DNA of 64,000 nucleotides from positions 1-64,000 of the forward strand of contig NZ_JAJEPW010000002.1 in assembly GCF_020687045.1 (NCBI RefSeq), written 5' to 3'. Positions 1-9,021 of the stretch are shown here, one piece after another. Source of the DNA: Vescimonas cirricatena (GTDB lineage Bacteria; Bacillota; Clostridia; Oscillospirales; Oscillospiraceae). The notes below the pieces were generated by a model that did not search any database, was not told the origin of the DNA, and worked only from the letters and a program-made list of their open reading frames with translations. The position numbers and the translations under genes were made by a program. The stretch's first letter is position 1; each line of letters opens with the position of its first letter.

Positions 1-34
1 GTCCAAATGGACAAACCCGCCGCTCTTTTCTTTA

Positions 35-1624
35 TTATTCATTTTCAGAATCTCTCATGCGATTGATTGCAACAGCAATCAGTAGTGGATATGCGTCTGC
101 TGGTTTAGACGGGGAATAGCCTGTGTTGTCGCGGATAGCATTTAATCGATATTTTATCGTATTGATGTGGCAGCAAAGTGCTTTTGCGGTATTTGCCATG
201 CTGCTCTCATAGTCTAGCAAATATGCGGTCAAGGTTGTCAGCAACTCAGGCGTTGTTTCAATGTCTTCTATGATTTTTAGATAGCGAATCTGAGTTTCCC
301 TGCAAGCACTTTCCTTTGCGCATATTTGGGCAAAGGAAACATCCGATGGACGTAAGACGCGCTTTTGCGGGTAGATGCTTCTGGCAAAAGAAGCGTACTG
401 CATGACATCAAAGTATGCGTTATGGGCATCATTGGTCGTATTGAGGCAATCACAGCAAACCACTACGTAGTTACTATAAGAATCCGCCGACTCGTTAATG
501 AAATCTTGCACGATAGAATCTCGTTCACCTGCCGTTTGGGGAGCGTGGGCAAAAATCACCATATTGGATTCATAGAAACCGACCAAAACCGTTTTGTATA
601 TTCCGGAAAAGTACTCTGTGCATTTCCTCAGCAATTTCAAATCCGGCTCTGAAGAATCAACAGAAGCAAACACCCACATTTGATTCAGCTCCGCAACATT
701 AATTTGGAACAAGTCTGCTAATCGCCTCATTTTCAAGGGGTCATCGTCAATGATGGCTCGAACCAGCTCTGATGTTACAAGTTTTCCCAGATCCTTATTC
801 CAAATATGGCTATATAGCTGGACAAATTCACTCGCCTGCCACAGATCTTCTCTTGATAGTAATTCATTGTACTTAAAAGTATATAAATCGAAACCTTCTT
901 TGCCCTCCAAAAGTGTTGGGCAGTGTTGCAAATAATTTGCACCATCATCATAAGAGATCTTGACCGCTTGTTCACCCTGCATTTTTTGCAGTTGTTTTTT
1001 TAGTTCCTTGCTTAATAGCTCCGATAGCGATTGCGGCCAGCACGCGATATTGCTGATTGATTTTTTGTAATCTGTTAGAATAATTGATGCCTGCAAGTGG
1101 TTGCTGAGCATACGAAGTAATGTGTTTGTGTTGCGCTGCTCTGCAGGAAGATTAGAAAACCGGCGAATAAGTGTACTTACATAATTTGAACCTGCCTGTT
1201 GATCCTTGAAAATCGCATGATATATGTCGCCAATCACGTCACTATATTTATGGGTCCTTATATCCTCGGGCATGGTAATCAATACTAAATCAAGTTCATT
1301 GCAGCAGGCAATAACCCGATCATCCACGCTTGGAAGGATCAACCCGATGTAAAAAAGGATAAACCCAACGCTCCCCATTGCTTGATATCTACGGATGTTT
1401 TCGCACTGTGCCTCAACATTGTCTGCAATTGTGGCAAACGAGGTAATAATCAGATCATTCCCTTGAAACTCGGTTTTGGAAAATAATTCATCCAACGTGT
1501 TGGTAATCCACCCATACTCCAAAACGGTAACTGATTCAACAGGGTTTGACATTCCGGCATGGCCTGCGAGAATAGTTGCGCCATACATAGATGGTAGTTT
1601 CATGACATCCGCGACCGTGATCAT
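35..1624 (-). CDS. PucR family transcriptional regulator
   Basis: A protein of about 529 residues with the PucR layout. The N-terminal ~120 residues begin MITVADVMKLPSMYG, typical of the PucR/purine-catabolism sensory domain. The C-terminal ~60 residues carry the family helix-turn-helix (LLDYESSMANTAKALCCHIN, then TIKYRLNAIRDNTGYSP). The open frame extends to GTG 1633, but the AGGAGG at 1633-1638 sits 8 bases from ATG 1624, so that start is preferred. Family members respond to small metabolites and control nearby catabolic or transport genes. Its target is not visible, because the window begins just downstream. It is transcribed away from the ECF locus. Domain assignment is good; ligand unknown. 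Confidence 0.85.
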   Translation of the reverse strand: MITVADVMKLPSMYGATILAGHAGMSNPVESVTVLEYGWITNTLDELFSKTEFQGNDLIITSFATIADNVEAQCENIRRYQAMGSVGFILFYIGLILPSVDDRVIACCNELDLVLITMPEDIRTHKYSDVIGDIYHAIFKDQQAGSNYVSTLIRRFSNLPAEQRNTNTLLRMLSNHLQASIILTDYKKSISNIACWPQSLSELLSKELKKQLQKMQGEQAVKISYDDGANYLQHCPTLLEGKEGFDLYTFKYNELLSREDLWQASEFVQLYSHIWNKDLGKLVTSELVRAIIDDDPLKMRRLADLFQINVAELNQMWVFASVDSSEPDLKLLRKCTEYFSGIYKTVLVGFYESNMVIFAHAPQTAGERDSIVQDFINESADSYSNYVVVCCDCLNTTNDAHNAYFDVMQYASFARSIYPQKRVLRPSDVSFAQICAKESACRETQIRYLKIIEDIETTPELLTTLTAYLLDYESSMANTAKALCCHINTIKYRLNAIRDNTGYSPSKPADAYPLLIAVAINRMRDSENE

Positions 1625-1657
1625 TCGCATCACCTCCTACAGTAATTAAATACAGGG

Positions 1658-1766
1658 TTGAGCAAAACTCCGATTTGCTCAAGAAGAAATACAATAAACG
1701 GTTCCGCTTAACTTACTCGAACACTATATATTGTGTATCGGTTTTGCAAAACTCACGTTTTGCTCA
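1658..1766. promoter_or_regulatory. Two copies of a palindromic operator upstream of the PucR gene
   Basis: Copy 1 has arms TTGAGCAAA (1658-1666) and TTTGCTCAA (1674-1682), a perfect 9-bp dyad. Copy 2 has arms GCAAAAC (1746-1752) and GTTTTGC (1757-1763). The two share the core GCAAAACTC-nnn-TTTGCTCA and lie 84-85 bp apart, about eight helical turns. This is compatible with binding of one dimeric regulator at both sites. Autoregulation by the PucR protein is inference. Confidence 0.55.
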
Positions 1767-1980
1767 TCCCTATAATTGAAAGTATATCACAGATTTCTTC
1801 TCAAAGTACAGCGAAAAAACAAAAGCGTATGGAAATCTTCTATATATTCCTGTATCCAAAGGAAAAGTGGCCTCGATCTGGTGCTGCTCTGCTATATGTT
1901 AAATCAGCAGAGAGTACTGCTCGATAACACTTCAGTCCCACAGAGTAGAAAAGCATGGCAACCGGAAAATGCAGATCCTA
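1767..1980. other. Intergenic stretch, no recognised gene
   Basis: Short open frames exist here (for example from 1776) but none has a convincing ribosome binding site or recognisable family motif. I see no RNA gene. The stretch ends at the TetR promoter. Confidence 0.4.
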
Positions 1981-2029
1981 TTGACAAACTCAATCTGCTC
2001 GGTTATAATATACCAGCAGTATATACTGC
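1981..2029 (+). promoter_or_regulatory. Consensus promoter and TetR-type operator
   Basis: TTGACA (1981-1986), a 17-bp spacer and TATAAT (2004-2009) make a full sigma-A consensus promoter. Just downstream, GCAGTATATACTGC (2016-2029) is a perfect 14-bp palindrome overlapping the expected transcription start, with a further AGTATAT half-site to its right. The position is that expected of a self-repressed TetR-family gene. Confidence 0.8.
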
Positions 2030-2049
2030 CAGTATATCGGGAGGCGCCA

Positions 2050-2664
2050 ATGGAACGTACAGAAACTCAAATGAAGATCCTCGAAGTTGGGAAAAAAGAA
2101 TTTCTGGAAAAGGGCTTCAAGGACGCATCTCTAAATAAAATCGTTGCGGAGGCAGGCTTCACGAAGGGCGCCTTTTACGGCTATTACCCGGATAAGGCCG
2201 CGCTTTTTGAAGATCTTGTGGGCGAGGCAGCAAAGGGACTGCTGGAGCAGTTCAAAGCCGCACAGACCGCCCATTTCGATCTTGTCTCCAAGGAAAAGAC
2301 GAAGGACAGCCTGAAGCTGTCCAATGAGTATTTGCGCGTCTTTGTGGAATATATGTACGCCCATTTTGATGCCTTCAAGCTAATCCTCTGCCGGGCGGAA
2401 GGTACGCGCTATGCAAATTTTTTGGAGGAGCTTGTGGAACTGGAGGTAAAGTGCTCAGAGGAATACTACGCACTTCTCCGCAAAAGAGGAAAGCTCTCCG
2501 GGAAAATGACAAAGCAGCTTCACCACATGATTACCAGCGCCTATTTTACGGCGGTATGTGAGACGATTGTCCATGATATGCCCAAAGAAGAAGCTGTGCG
2601 GTATGTTGAGGAGCTTGCAAAGTTCTTCAACTCTGGCTGGGAAGGCTTGCTCCGGCTGGAATAA
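2050..2664 (+). CDS. TetR/AcrR family transcriptional regulator
   Basis: A 204-residue protein starting MERTETQMK. The TetR helix-turn-helix lies at about residues 17-57 (FLEKGFKDASLNKIVAEAGF followed by TKGAFYGYYPDKAALF). The rest is the variable helical ligand and dimer domain. ATG 2050 is chosen over the upstream in-frame ATG 1969 because GGGAGG precedes it directly and the promoter at 1981-2009 lies downstream of 1969. It is followed by the ECF/ABC operon on the same strand and probably controls that operon and itself. The ligand is unknown; the neighbours suggest the transported compound. Confidence 0.88.
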   Translation: MERTETQMKILEVGKKEFLEKGFKDASLNKIVAEAGFTKGAFYGYYPDKAALFEDLVGEAAKGLLEQFKAAQTAHFDLVSKEKTKDSLKLSNEYLRVFVEYMYAHFDAFKLILCRAEGTRYANFLEELVELEVKCSEEYYALLRKRGKLSGKMTKQLHHMITSAYFTAVCETIVHDMPKEEAVRYVEELAKFFNSGWEGLLRLE

Positions 2665-2701
2665 TACACAATCATACAATCACTTTAATTTTTTACACGC
2701 G

Positions 2702-2719
2702 AGTTAGCCTACTCTAACT
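2702..2719. promoter_or_regulatory. Inverted repeat upstream of the ECF operon
   Basis: AGTTAG (2702-2707) and CTAACT (2714-2719) form a perfect dyad with a 6-bp spacer, 30 bp before the first ECF gene. The arms recall the TTAG/CTAA arms of DtxR/IdeR-type iron boxes, but the spacing is not canonical. It differs from the TetR palindrome at 2016-2029, so a second regulator is possible. Confidence 0.4.
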
Positions 2720-2748
2720 GAACAATATAAAATTGGAGGTCATTTATT

Positions 2749-3351
2749 ATGCTTAAAACAGATGCGAAGAAGCTGGAAACAAGGGACTTTATATCGGTGG
2801 GCATCTTTTCGCTCATCTATGCTGTGGTGGCGTTTGTGATTGGCGGGGTTGCGCAGATGACGCCGGTCACTTTCCCGTTTATGCCAATGATCGTGGCGCT
2901 CTTTACGGGGACAGTTTTCATGCTCTATGTGGCAAAAATACCGAAGAAGGGAGCTCTCTCCATTCTCGGTGTAATCGCGGCGATTTTGCTGTTTGTTACG
3001 GGAATGTTCTGGATGATGTCCGTATTCTTCCTGGTTTTCGGCGTGATCGCGGATTTTATCTGCGCTTCTGCTGATTTCAGATCCTTTAAGAAAAACCTGC
3101 TTGCCTACTGCGTCATGGCGCTTGCGCCGATGGGGGCATATATTCCAATGGTTGTCATGCCCGCACAATTTGATGCTTTTATGAAGAATAAAGGCGACTT
3201 CGCCTCCTTTGAAGGAGTGATTCATTCGATCGGGGCTACCTGGTGGGCGATCCCCGCAATGATTATCGGGACGATCGTCTGCGCGATCATCGGCGGACTG
3301 ATTGGAAAGAAGCTTATGAAAAAACACTTTGAAAAAGCAGGGGTTGTATAA
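2749..3351 (+). CDS. ECF transporter S component, MptD/Trep_Strep family (module 1)
   Basis: A 200-residue protein with about five hydrophobic segments, for example residues 16-35, 43-60 and 67-95, and a basic C-terminus ending KKLMKKHFEKAGVV. This matches the MptD-type substrate-binding S subunits of energy-coupling factor importers. GGAGG stands just before ATG 2749. The EcfT gene begins on the next base after its stop, so the two are translationally coupled. A paralogue with the same ending (RRHFKKAGVL) lies at 10327-10929. The substrate of this family is not known with certainty and cannot be read from the sequence. Confidence 0.85.
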   Translation: MLKTDAKKLETRDFISVGIFSLIYAVVAFVIGGVAQMTPVTFPFMPMIVALFTGTVFMLYVAKIPKKGALSILGVIAAILLFVTGMFWMMSVFFLVFGVIADFICASADFRSFKKNLLAYCVMALAPMGAYIPMVVMPAQFDAFMKNKGDFASFEGVIHSIGATWWAIPAMIIGTIVCAIIGGLIGKKLMKKHFEKAGVV

Positions 3352-4050
3352 ATGAGACTCGACCCACGGACGAAGCTTCTGATTCTCGCGGTCACAAGCG
3401 TTTCCGTTTTTATGAATAAAAGCATCGCGGTGGAGTGTGTGCTTGCGGGGATTCCGCTTGTACTTCTGAGCACTTCCGGCAATCTGAAAAGAATGCTGAA
3501 ATACGCAGCTTTTTTTCTCACGCTTCTGCTGATCCAGCTTTTTATCGTACCGAGGCTGCCCGTGACTTTCGGCGGAATCGTCTATATGTTTGCAGTGTAT
3601 ATCCGCAAGCTTCTTCCCTGTTTTATGCTGGGCAGCTTTCTGATTGCAACGACAAGCGTAAGTAAATTTCTTGCGGCGATCACAAAGCTCCGATTGTCGA
3701 AAGGACTCACGATCGCTCTTGCCGTTACGCTCCGTTATTTCCCGACCATGAGAGAAGAGTGGGCCTCCATACGGGATGCCATGGCGCTGCGAGGGATATC
3801 AGCGTCCGCGGCTGGGCTGATTAGCCATCCTATACAGACGATGGAGCATGTCTATGTTCCCCTGCTTGTTTCTGCTTCCAGGATTTCGGACGAGATTACG
3901 CAGGCAGCGATTACAAGAGGCATTGAGCACACAGGTGAAAGAAGCTGTATAGAGGAAATCGCGTTTTCGTTTGCTGATTTGCTGGTGGTAATTGCTTACG
4001 CGGCGCTCGTTGCCGGCATGCTATACGCGGGCATGAAAGGGGTGTTTTGA
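3352..4050 (+). CDS. ecfT: ECF transporter transmembrane T component (module 1)
   Basis: A 232-residue integral membrane protein beginning MRLDPRTKLLILAVTS, the usual EcfT/CbiQ opening. It has several membrane segments and the two cytoplasmic coupling helices expected to dock on the ATPases (around FPTMREEWASIRDAMALRG and ITQAAITRGIEHTGE). It transmits ATPase movement to the S component. ATG immediately follows the S-component stop and its own stop overlaps the ATPase start region, so S, T and A form one operon. Confidence 0.88.
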   Translation: MRLDPRTKLLILAVTSVSVFMNKSIAVECVLAGIPLVLLSTSGNLKRMLKYAAFFLTLLLIQLFIVPRLPVTFGGIVYMFAVYIRKLLPCFMLGSFLIATTSVSKFLAAITKLRLSKGLTIALAVTLRYFPTMREEWASIRDAMALRGISASAAGLISHPIQTMEHVYVPLLVSASRISDEITQAAITRGIEHTGERSCIEEIAFSFADLLVVIAYAALVAGMLYAGMKGVF

Positions 4051-4052
4051 TT

Positions 4053-5507
4053 ATGATATCGTTCCAAAATGTCTCTTTTACATACGCTGAAAGCGGGAAC
4101 GGCGGAGTCCTTGATTTGAACCTTATTGTTCGGTCCGGCGAATGCGTGCTGCTTTGCGGGCCGTCCGGATGTGGAAAAACAACAGTTACACGGCTCGCAA
4201 ACGGACTGATTCCCCATTTCTTCCACGGCAATCTTTCGGGGCAGGTGAACGTAAACGGTATGGATACCCGGGAGACAGAGATTGCTGCGCTATCGGATGC
4301 GGTAGGGACGGTTTTTCAGAATCCTCGAACGCAGTTTTTCAATACGGATACGGACAGCGAGATCGTGTTTGGGCTTGAAAATCGGGGCATTCCGCGAGAG
4401 ACTCTGCGCTCCCGATTAGATGAACTTACGGAGGAGTTGCATCTTAGCGAGCTCCGGGGTCGAAATATCTTTGAACTGTCCGGCGGCGAGAAGCAGAAGA
4501 TCGCGTTTTCCAGCGTATATGCTTCGGCTCCCGATGTCCTTGTGTTTGACGAGCCATCATCGAATCTCGACATGAAGGCCATCGGAGAATTGGCTGATTT
4601 GATCCAACGGGCGAAAATATCAGGAAAGACCATTCTGATCGCAGAGCACCGCATCTGGTATCTGATGGACATTGTGGATCGCGTCGTTTATATGCAGGAT
4701 GGCCGGATTGCGTCGGACATGGAGGCTGCAGCGTTCAAGGCGCTGCCTGAAGCGGATATTCGCAGAATGGGACTGCGTGTCAGAGATCTGTCGGTATCCG
4801 AATCGGGCAGTGTGAAAACAATCGCTGCCGATGGATTGCTTTCCGCTCAGAAAATCAGCGTCCGTCTCGGCGGCCGAAGTGTATTGAATAATCTCTCTTT
4901 TCAGGCAAGCCGCGGAGAAATCATCGCCATTGCGGGCGTCAACGGCGCCGGGAAATCGACCCTCGCCAGAATGCTCTGCGGATTGCAAAAGAACAGCGCT
5001 GGCACTGTTTTGTGGGCTGGAAAACCGATGAGCCGACGGTTGAGGCGGAAAAAGGCATACATGGTCATGCAGGATGTGGGGCACCAGCTCTTTACCGACA
5101 GCGTGGCGGCGGAATGCGCGCTTGGCATAAAAGCTCCGAACAAAGACGAGATTGACCGCACATTAGAAAAGGTGGATCTGCTGGCGTATAAGGAACGGCA
5201 TCCCTTGTCTCTTTCCGGCGGGCAGATGCAGCGCCTTGCGGTTGTGGTGAGCGATATCTGCGGCAAGGAGCTGCTGGTGTTCGATGAACCTACCAGCGGA
5301 CTGGATCTGAAAAGCATGGAAGAGGTCGGTGCCTTGACACGAAGCCTTGCGACGCAAGGCAAGGTGATTTTGATCATCACACATGATATTGAGTTTATGA
5401 TGCGGATTTGCACAAGAATACTGTTCATTCGGGACGGAGAAATCGTGGAGGATCTTTCCGGTGGGCAGAAAGAAAAGATTGTAAGACTTTTACGAGGTGA
5501 GGAATGA
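4053..5507 (+). CDS. ECF transporter double ATPase (EcfA-EcfA' fusion, module 1)
   Basis: A 484-residue cytoplasmic protein with two ABC ATPase domains in tandem. Domain 1 has Walker A GPSGCGKTT (about residues 36-44), signature LSGGEKQK and Walker B VLVFDEPSSNLD. Domain 2 has GVNGAGKST, LSGGQMQR and LLVFDEPTSGLD. One chain therefore supplies both ATPase subunits of the ECF complex. A TTG at 4047 is in frame, but ATG 4053 has better spacing from the upstream AAAGGGG. The gene overlaps the following ABC transporter by ATGA. Confidence 0.9.
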   Translation: MISFQNVSFTYAESGNGGVLDLNLIVRSGECVLLCGPSGCGKTTVTRLANGLIPHFFHGNLSGQVNVNGMDTRETEIAALSDAVGTVFQNPRTQFFNTDTDSEIVFGLENRGIPRETLRSRLDELTEELHLSELRGRNIFELSGGEKQKIAFSSVYASAPDVLVFDEPSSNLDMKAIGELADLIQRAKISGKTILIAEHRIWYLMDIVDRVVYMQDGRIASDMEAAAFKALPEADIRRMGLRVRDLSVSESGSVKTIAADGLLSAQKISVRLGGRSVLNNLSFQASRGEIIAIAGVNGAGKSTLARMLCGLQKNSAGTVLWAGKPMSRRLRRKKAYMVMQDVGHQLFTDSVAAECALGIKAPNKDEIDRTLEKVDLLAYKERHPLSLSGGQMQRLAVVVSDICGKELLVFDEPTSGLDLKSMEEVGALTRSLATQGKVILIITHDIEFMMRICTRILFIRDGEIVEDLSGGQKEKIVRLLRGEE

Positions 5508-7258
5508 TGGCGGGAAAAGAAAACTCGGCGATGACGATTCTGATGGATTTTGCGAAGCCGTGCAAAGGGAAACTGATCGGCTCCGTCATACTTGCGGTTT
5601 TGGGGGCGCTTTGCGGCATGATCCCCTATATCGCGGTGTCCCGCGGGATCATTATGATCTGCCACGAAGACTATGCTTTCAGCAAGTTGGCGTTTCTGGC
5701 ATTGATTGCTCTTGCGGGCTATCTCGGGCAGGTGTGGTTTGGAACTTTTTCTACAATGAAAAGCCATGAGTCTGCCTTTATCATTCTGCGGAATATCCGC
5801 ATGGCGATAACAGAGAAGCTCTCCCGTGTCCCCATGGGAACGATCCTTGATACGCCGTCCGGGAAATTCAAAACGATCATCGTGGACACCGTGGAAAAGC
5901 TGGAGCTTCCGCTGGCGCATATGGTACCGGAGCTCACTGCCAACATCCTAATCCCAGTTCTAATGCTCGTTTACCTCTTTAGCCTTGATTGGAGACTCGC
6001 GCTGATATCTCTTGTGACGATTCCGGTGGGTGCCTTCTGCTATATGGGAATGATGAAGGATTACGAGAAGAGATATGCCAGAGTACTTGCCGCAGGGAAA
6101 AACATGGATGCCGCAACGGTGGAATACATCGGCGGCATCGAAGTGGTGAAGACGTTCAATCAGGGTGAACGCTCATATAAAAAATACGCCGACGCCGTGG
6201 CGGAGAACGAGACCGCCAAAGTGACCTGGTTCAAGCAAACCAACGGCTACTATGTGATGGGGCTTTCCATCCTGACGGCAACGCTTGTGGGCGTGCTGCC
6301 CTTGGGGAGCTGGCTCTTTATAAACGGAAGGGTCGAAGCGGGTACGCTGATTACCTGCATCATTCTCGCCCTTGGACTCGTAAAACCACTGATTCAGGCA
6401 TTGCAGTACACCGACAGCCTGGCCATGGTGGATTCCACCGTAAAAGAGGTAGGGAATCTTCTGGATGAGCCGGAGCTTGTGCGGCCGACCGAGAGAGCTG
6501 TCCTTGTGGACGCCGACGTATCCTTTGATCAGGTTACCTTCCGATACAAAGAGACGGAGGTTTTGCATGGAATTTCCTTTGACTGCGCAAAAAACGGTAT
6601 GACGGCCATTGTGGGTCCCTCCGGCTCCGGTAAATCTACCATTGCGCGGCTCATCGCCTCCTTCTGGGAGGCGGAGAGCGGTGGCGTCCGTATTGGCGGC
6701 GTAGACGTACGGAACATTCCTCTCCCTCAGATAATGGAGCTTGTCTCATATGTATCACAGGATAACTTCCTGTTCCATCTGTCTATCCGGGAAAACATTC
6801 GCATCGGAAAACCGGAGGCCACAGACGCAGAGATCGAGGCAGCGGCAAAAAAAGCGAGCTGTCACGATTTCATCGCCGCTCTGCCGGAGGGCTATGATAC
6901 GCTGGCGGGCGATGCGGGAAGCCACCTCTCCGGCGGAGAAAGGCAGCGTATCGCCATTGCAAGGGCAATCCTAAAGAACAGCCCGATCGTGGTGCTGGAT
7001 GAAGCCACGGCATTTACCGATCCTGAAAATGAGGCCGTTATTCAAGCATCCATCGCAGGGCTTGTAGCAGGAAAAACTTTGATCGTCATTGCGCATCGGC
7101 TGTCTACCATTACAAAAGCAGACAAGATCCTTGTCGTGGATAAAGGAAATGTCGCTGCGGAAGGAACCCATGAGGAGCTTCTTGAAACAAGCAATCTATA
7201 CAAGGAATTGTGGAAAGCCCATATGCAGGGCAAGGATACCGCAGAGGAGGTGGCGTGA
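5504..7258 (+). CDS. ABC transporter ATP-binding/permease protein, half 1 of a heterodimer
   Basis: A 584-residue half-transporter with an N-terminal six-helix membrane domain (about 1-310) and a C-terminal ATPase. Motifs are GPSGSGKST (Walker A), LSGGERQR (signature), VVLDEATAFTDPE (Walker B) and an AHRLST H-loop. The residue after the catalytic Glu region reads AFTD where the partner has ASVD, a common asymmetry in heterodimers. It overlaps the ECF ATPase by ATGA and the next half-transporter by TGATG. Similar pairs include exporters and siderophore importers such as YbtPQ/IrtAB. Direction of transport cannot be told from sequence. Confidence 0.9.
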   Translation: MMAGKENSAMTILMDFAKPCKGKLIGSVILAVLGALCGMIPYIAVSRGIIMICHEDYAFSKLAFLALIALAGYLGQVWFGTFSTMKSHESAFIILRNIRMAITEKLSRVPMGTILDTPSGKFKTIIVDTVEKLELPLAHMVPELTANILIPVLMLVYLFSLDWRLALISLVTIPVGAFCYMGMMKDYEKRYARVLAAGKNMDAATVEYIGGIEVVKTFNQGERSYKKYADAVAENETAKVTWFKQTNGYYVMGLSILTATLVGVLPLGSWLFINGRVEAGTLITCIILALGLVKPLIQALQYTDSLAMVDSTVKEVGNLLDEPELVRPTERAVLVDADVSFDQVTFRYKETEVLHGISFDCAKNGMTAIVGPSGSGKSTIARLIASFWEAESGGVRIGGVDVRNIPLPQIMELVSYVSQDNFLFHLSIRENIRIGKPEATDAEIEAAAKKASCHDFIAALPEGYDTLAGDAGSHLSGGERQRIAIARAILKNSPIVVLDEATAFTDPENEAVIQASIAGLVAGKTLIVIAHRLSTITKADKILVVDKGNVAAEGTHEELLETSNLYKELWKAHMQGKDTAEEVA

Positions 7259-9021
7259 TGATAAGGTTGTTTCAAAGACTTCTGTTGTTCTCGGGCTTAC
7301 AGAAAAAGCGTCTTATCCGCTCTTTCCTTGCATACCTTGTCAGCTCGTTCTTTGAGATGATCCCAATCATGGCCATTCTAACGGTGCTCACAGGAATCCT
7401 GAAGCAGCTTTCCGGCGATGTTATGCCTGAAAGCACGATCTGGATTTCGCTTGGCATCATGATTGTTTCCATTGTAGGGCGAATTGTATTTGTCAATCTT
7501 TCTGCCAATGCCAGAACTCTTGGCAGCTTCGCGTTCGGGTCGGAAAAGCGCATGGAGATCGGCGAACGCCTGAAAAGAGCTCCTATGGGCTATTTCAATG
7601 AAAACAGGCTCGGTGATATCACTGCGGCGGTGACGACCACCCTTGGTGATCTGGAGCAGCAGTCCGTTACCATTATGGAAAATGTGGCGGGCGGGTTTAT
7701 CCACGCCATCGTGATTGGCGTTTGGCTTATAATCTATGAGTGGCGGATCGGGCTGATCTCTTTGGCCGGGCTTGCCGTGGCGCTCATTGTTTATTCGCTT
7801 ATTGGCAAGGTCGGCAGGAAATACGCGCCCCGCCGTCAGGCCGCACAGGCTGGCCTGGTCACTGCCGTTTTGGAATATGTGCAGGGCATGGGCGTAGTCA
7901 AGGCGTTTGGGCTGGCGGAGCGCACCGGAAAAGCAGTTGACGCCGCAATCGAGGAAAGCAAAGAGGCAAATATCGTGCTTGAAAAGGCGTTTTCCAAAAT
8001 GACGGCGCTCTATCAGACGGTATTCAAGCTCGCACGGGCGGCTATTCTGGTTTTTGCGCCCTATCTTTTGGCAGGAGGAAGCATCACGCCGGAGAAGTGC
8101 CTGCTTCTTCTCGTGTCCAGCTTCATGATCTATGCCGCCGTGGAGGTGGCGGGCAGTATGTCCTCCATTGCCCGCGCGGTGGAGGCTTCCCTGGACCGGC
8201 TGGATAACATCATGGACATTCCATCCCTGGACGAAAACGGGGCTGATCTTGTGCCGGAAAATTTCAATATCGAAGTGAAGAATATGTCCTTTGGATACGG
8301 GGAAAAGGAGGTATTACATCAAATCAGCTTAAGCGTACCCCAGGGAAGCTCCTGCGCCATTGTTGGTCCCTCCGGCGCCGGAAAAACCACGCTGGTCGGT
8401 CTGATTGCCCGTTTCTGGGATGTGAAGGATGGACAGATTACGCTCGGCGGCCGGGATGTGCGGGAATATACCAGCGGCAGCCTTCTAAAGAATTTCGCCA
8501 TCGTATTTCAGAATGTGTATCTCTTTGAGGACACCGTCGAGAACAATATCCGGTTTGGCAGACCGGACGCAAGCGAGGATGAAATCATAGCAGTCGCAAA
8601 GAAGGCCTGCTGCCATGACTTTATCATGACGCTGCCCGATGGCTATCAGACAAAGATCGGCGAAGGAGGCTCCAGCCTCTCCGGCGGGGAAAAGCAGCGA
8701 ATCTCCATTGCAAGGGCAATTCTGAAGGACGCACCCATCGTCATTTTGGATGAAGCCACAGCCAGCGTGGATCCCGAAAACGAGCAGGAGCTGCAAAAGG
8801 CCATCCGGGAGCTGACAAAAGGCAAAACGATCCTGATGATTGCCCACCGTCTGTCCACCGTGCGCACGGCAGATCAAATCATCGTGCTGGAGAACGGCAG
8901 GATCATTCAACGCGGAAACCATAAGGAGCTGATGCGCGAAGACGGCCTGTACAGACGCTTTGTGGGAATGCGCAGCCAGGCAATCGGCTGGACGCTGAAA
9001 GGCGGGAAAGCACATGGATAG
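7258..9021 (+). CDS. ABC transporter ATP-binding/permease protein, half 2 of a heterodimer
   Basis: A 587-residue partner of the preceding gene, starting at ATG 7258 (MIRLFQRLLLFSG), which overlaps the previous stop codon. The membrane domain covers roughly residues 1-310. The ATPase has GPSGAGKTT, signature LSGGEKQR, Walker B IVILDEATASVDPE and AHRLSTVRTA. The longer frame from 7210 would begin inside the upstream gene without a ribosome site. The overlap with its neighbours on both sides places it in the same operon as the ECF modules. Confidence 0.9.
   Translation: MIRLFQRLLLFSGLQKKRLIRSFLAYLVSSFFEMIPIMAILTVLTGILKQLSGDVMPESTIWISLGIMIVSIVGRIVFVNLSANARTLGSFAFGSEKRMEIGERLKRAPMGYFNENRLGDITAAVTTTLGDLEQQSVTIMENVAGGFIHAIVIGVWLIIYEWRIGLISLAGLAVALIVYSLIGKVGRKYAPRRQAAQAGLVTAVLEYVQGMGVVKAFGLAERTGKAVDAAIEESKEANIVLEKAFSKMTALYQTVFKLARAAILVFAPYLLAGGSITPEKCLLLLVSSFMIYAAVEVAGSMSSIARAVEASLDRLDNIMDIPSLDENGADLVPENFNIEVKNMSFGYGEKEVLHQISLSVPQGSSCAIVGPSGAGKTTLVGLIARFWDVKDGQITLGGRDVREYTSGSLLKNFAIVFQNVYLFEDTVENNIRFGRPDASEDEIIAVAKKACCHDFIMTLPDGYQTKIGEGGSSLSGGEKQRISIARAILKDAPIVILDEATASVDPENEQELQKAIRELTKGKTILMIAHRLSTVRTADQIIVLENGRIIQRGNHKELMREDGLYRRFVGMRSQAIGWTLKGGKAHG

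Noticed and set aside
1776..2138. 120-codon plus-strand frame ahead of and into the TetR gene
   Set aside because: It contains the TetR promoter and operator and has no ribosome site or family motif.
4901..5920. Long minus-strand frame across the ECF ATPase and ABC gene
   Set aside because: It is the antisense of two strongly supported genes and has no recognisable motif.
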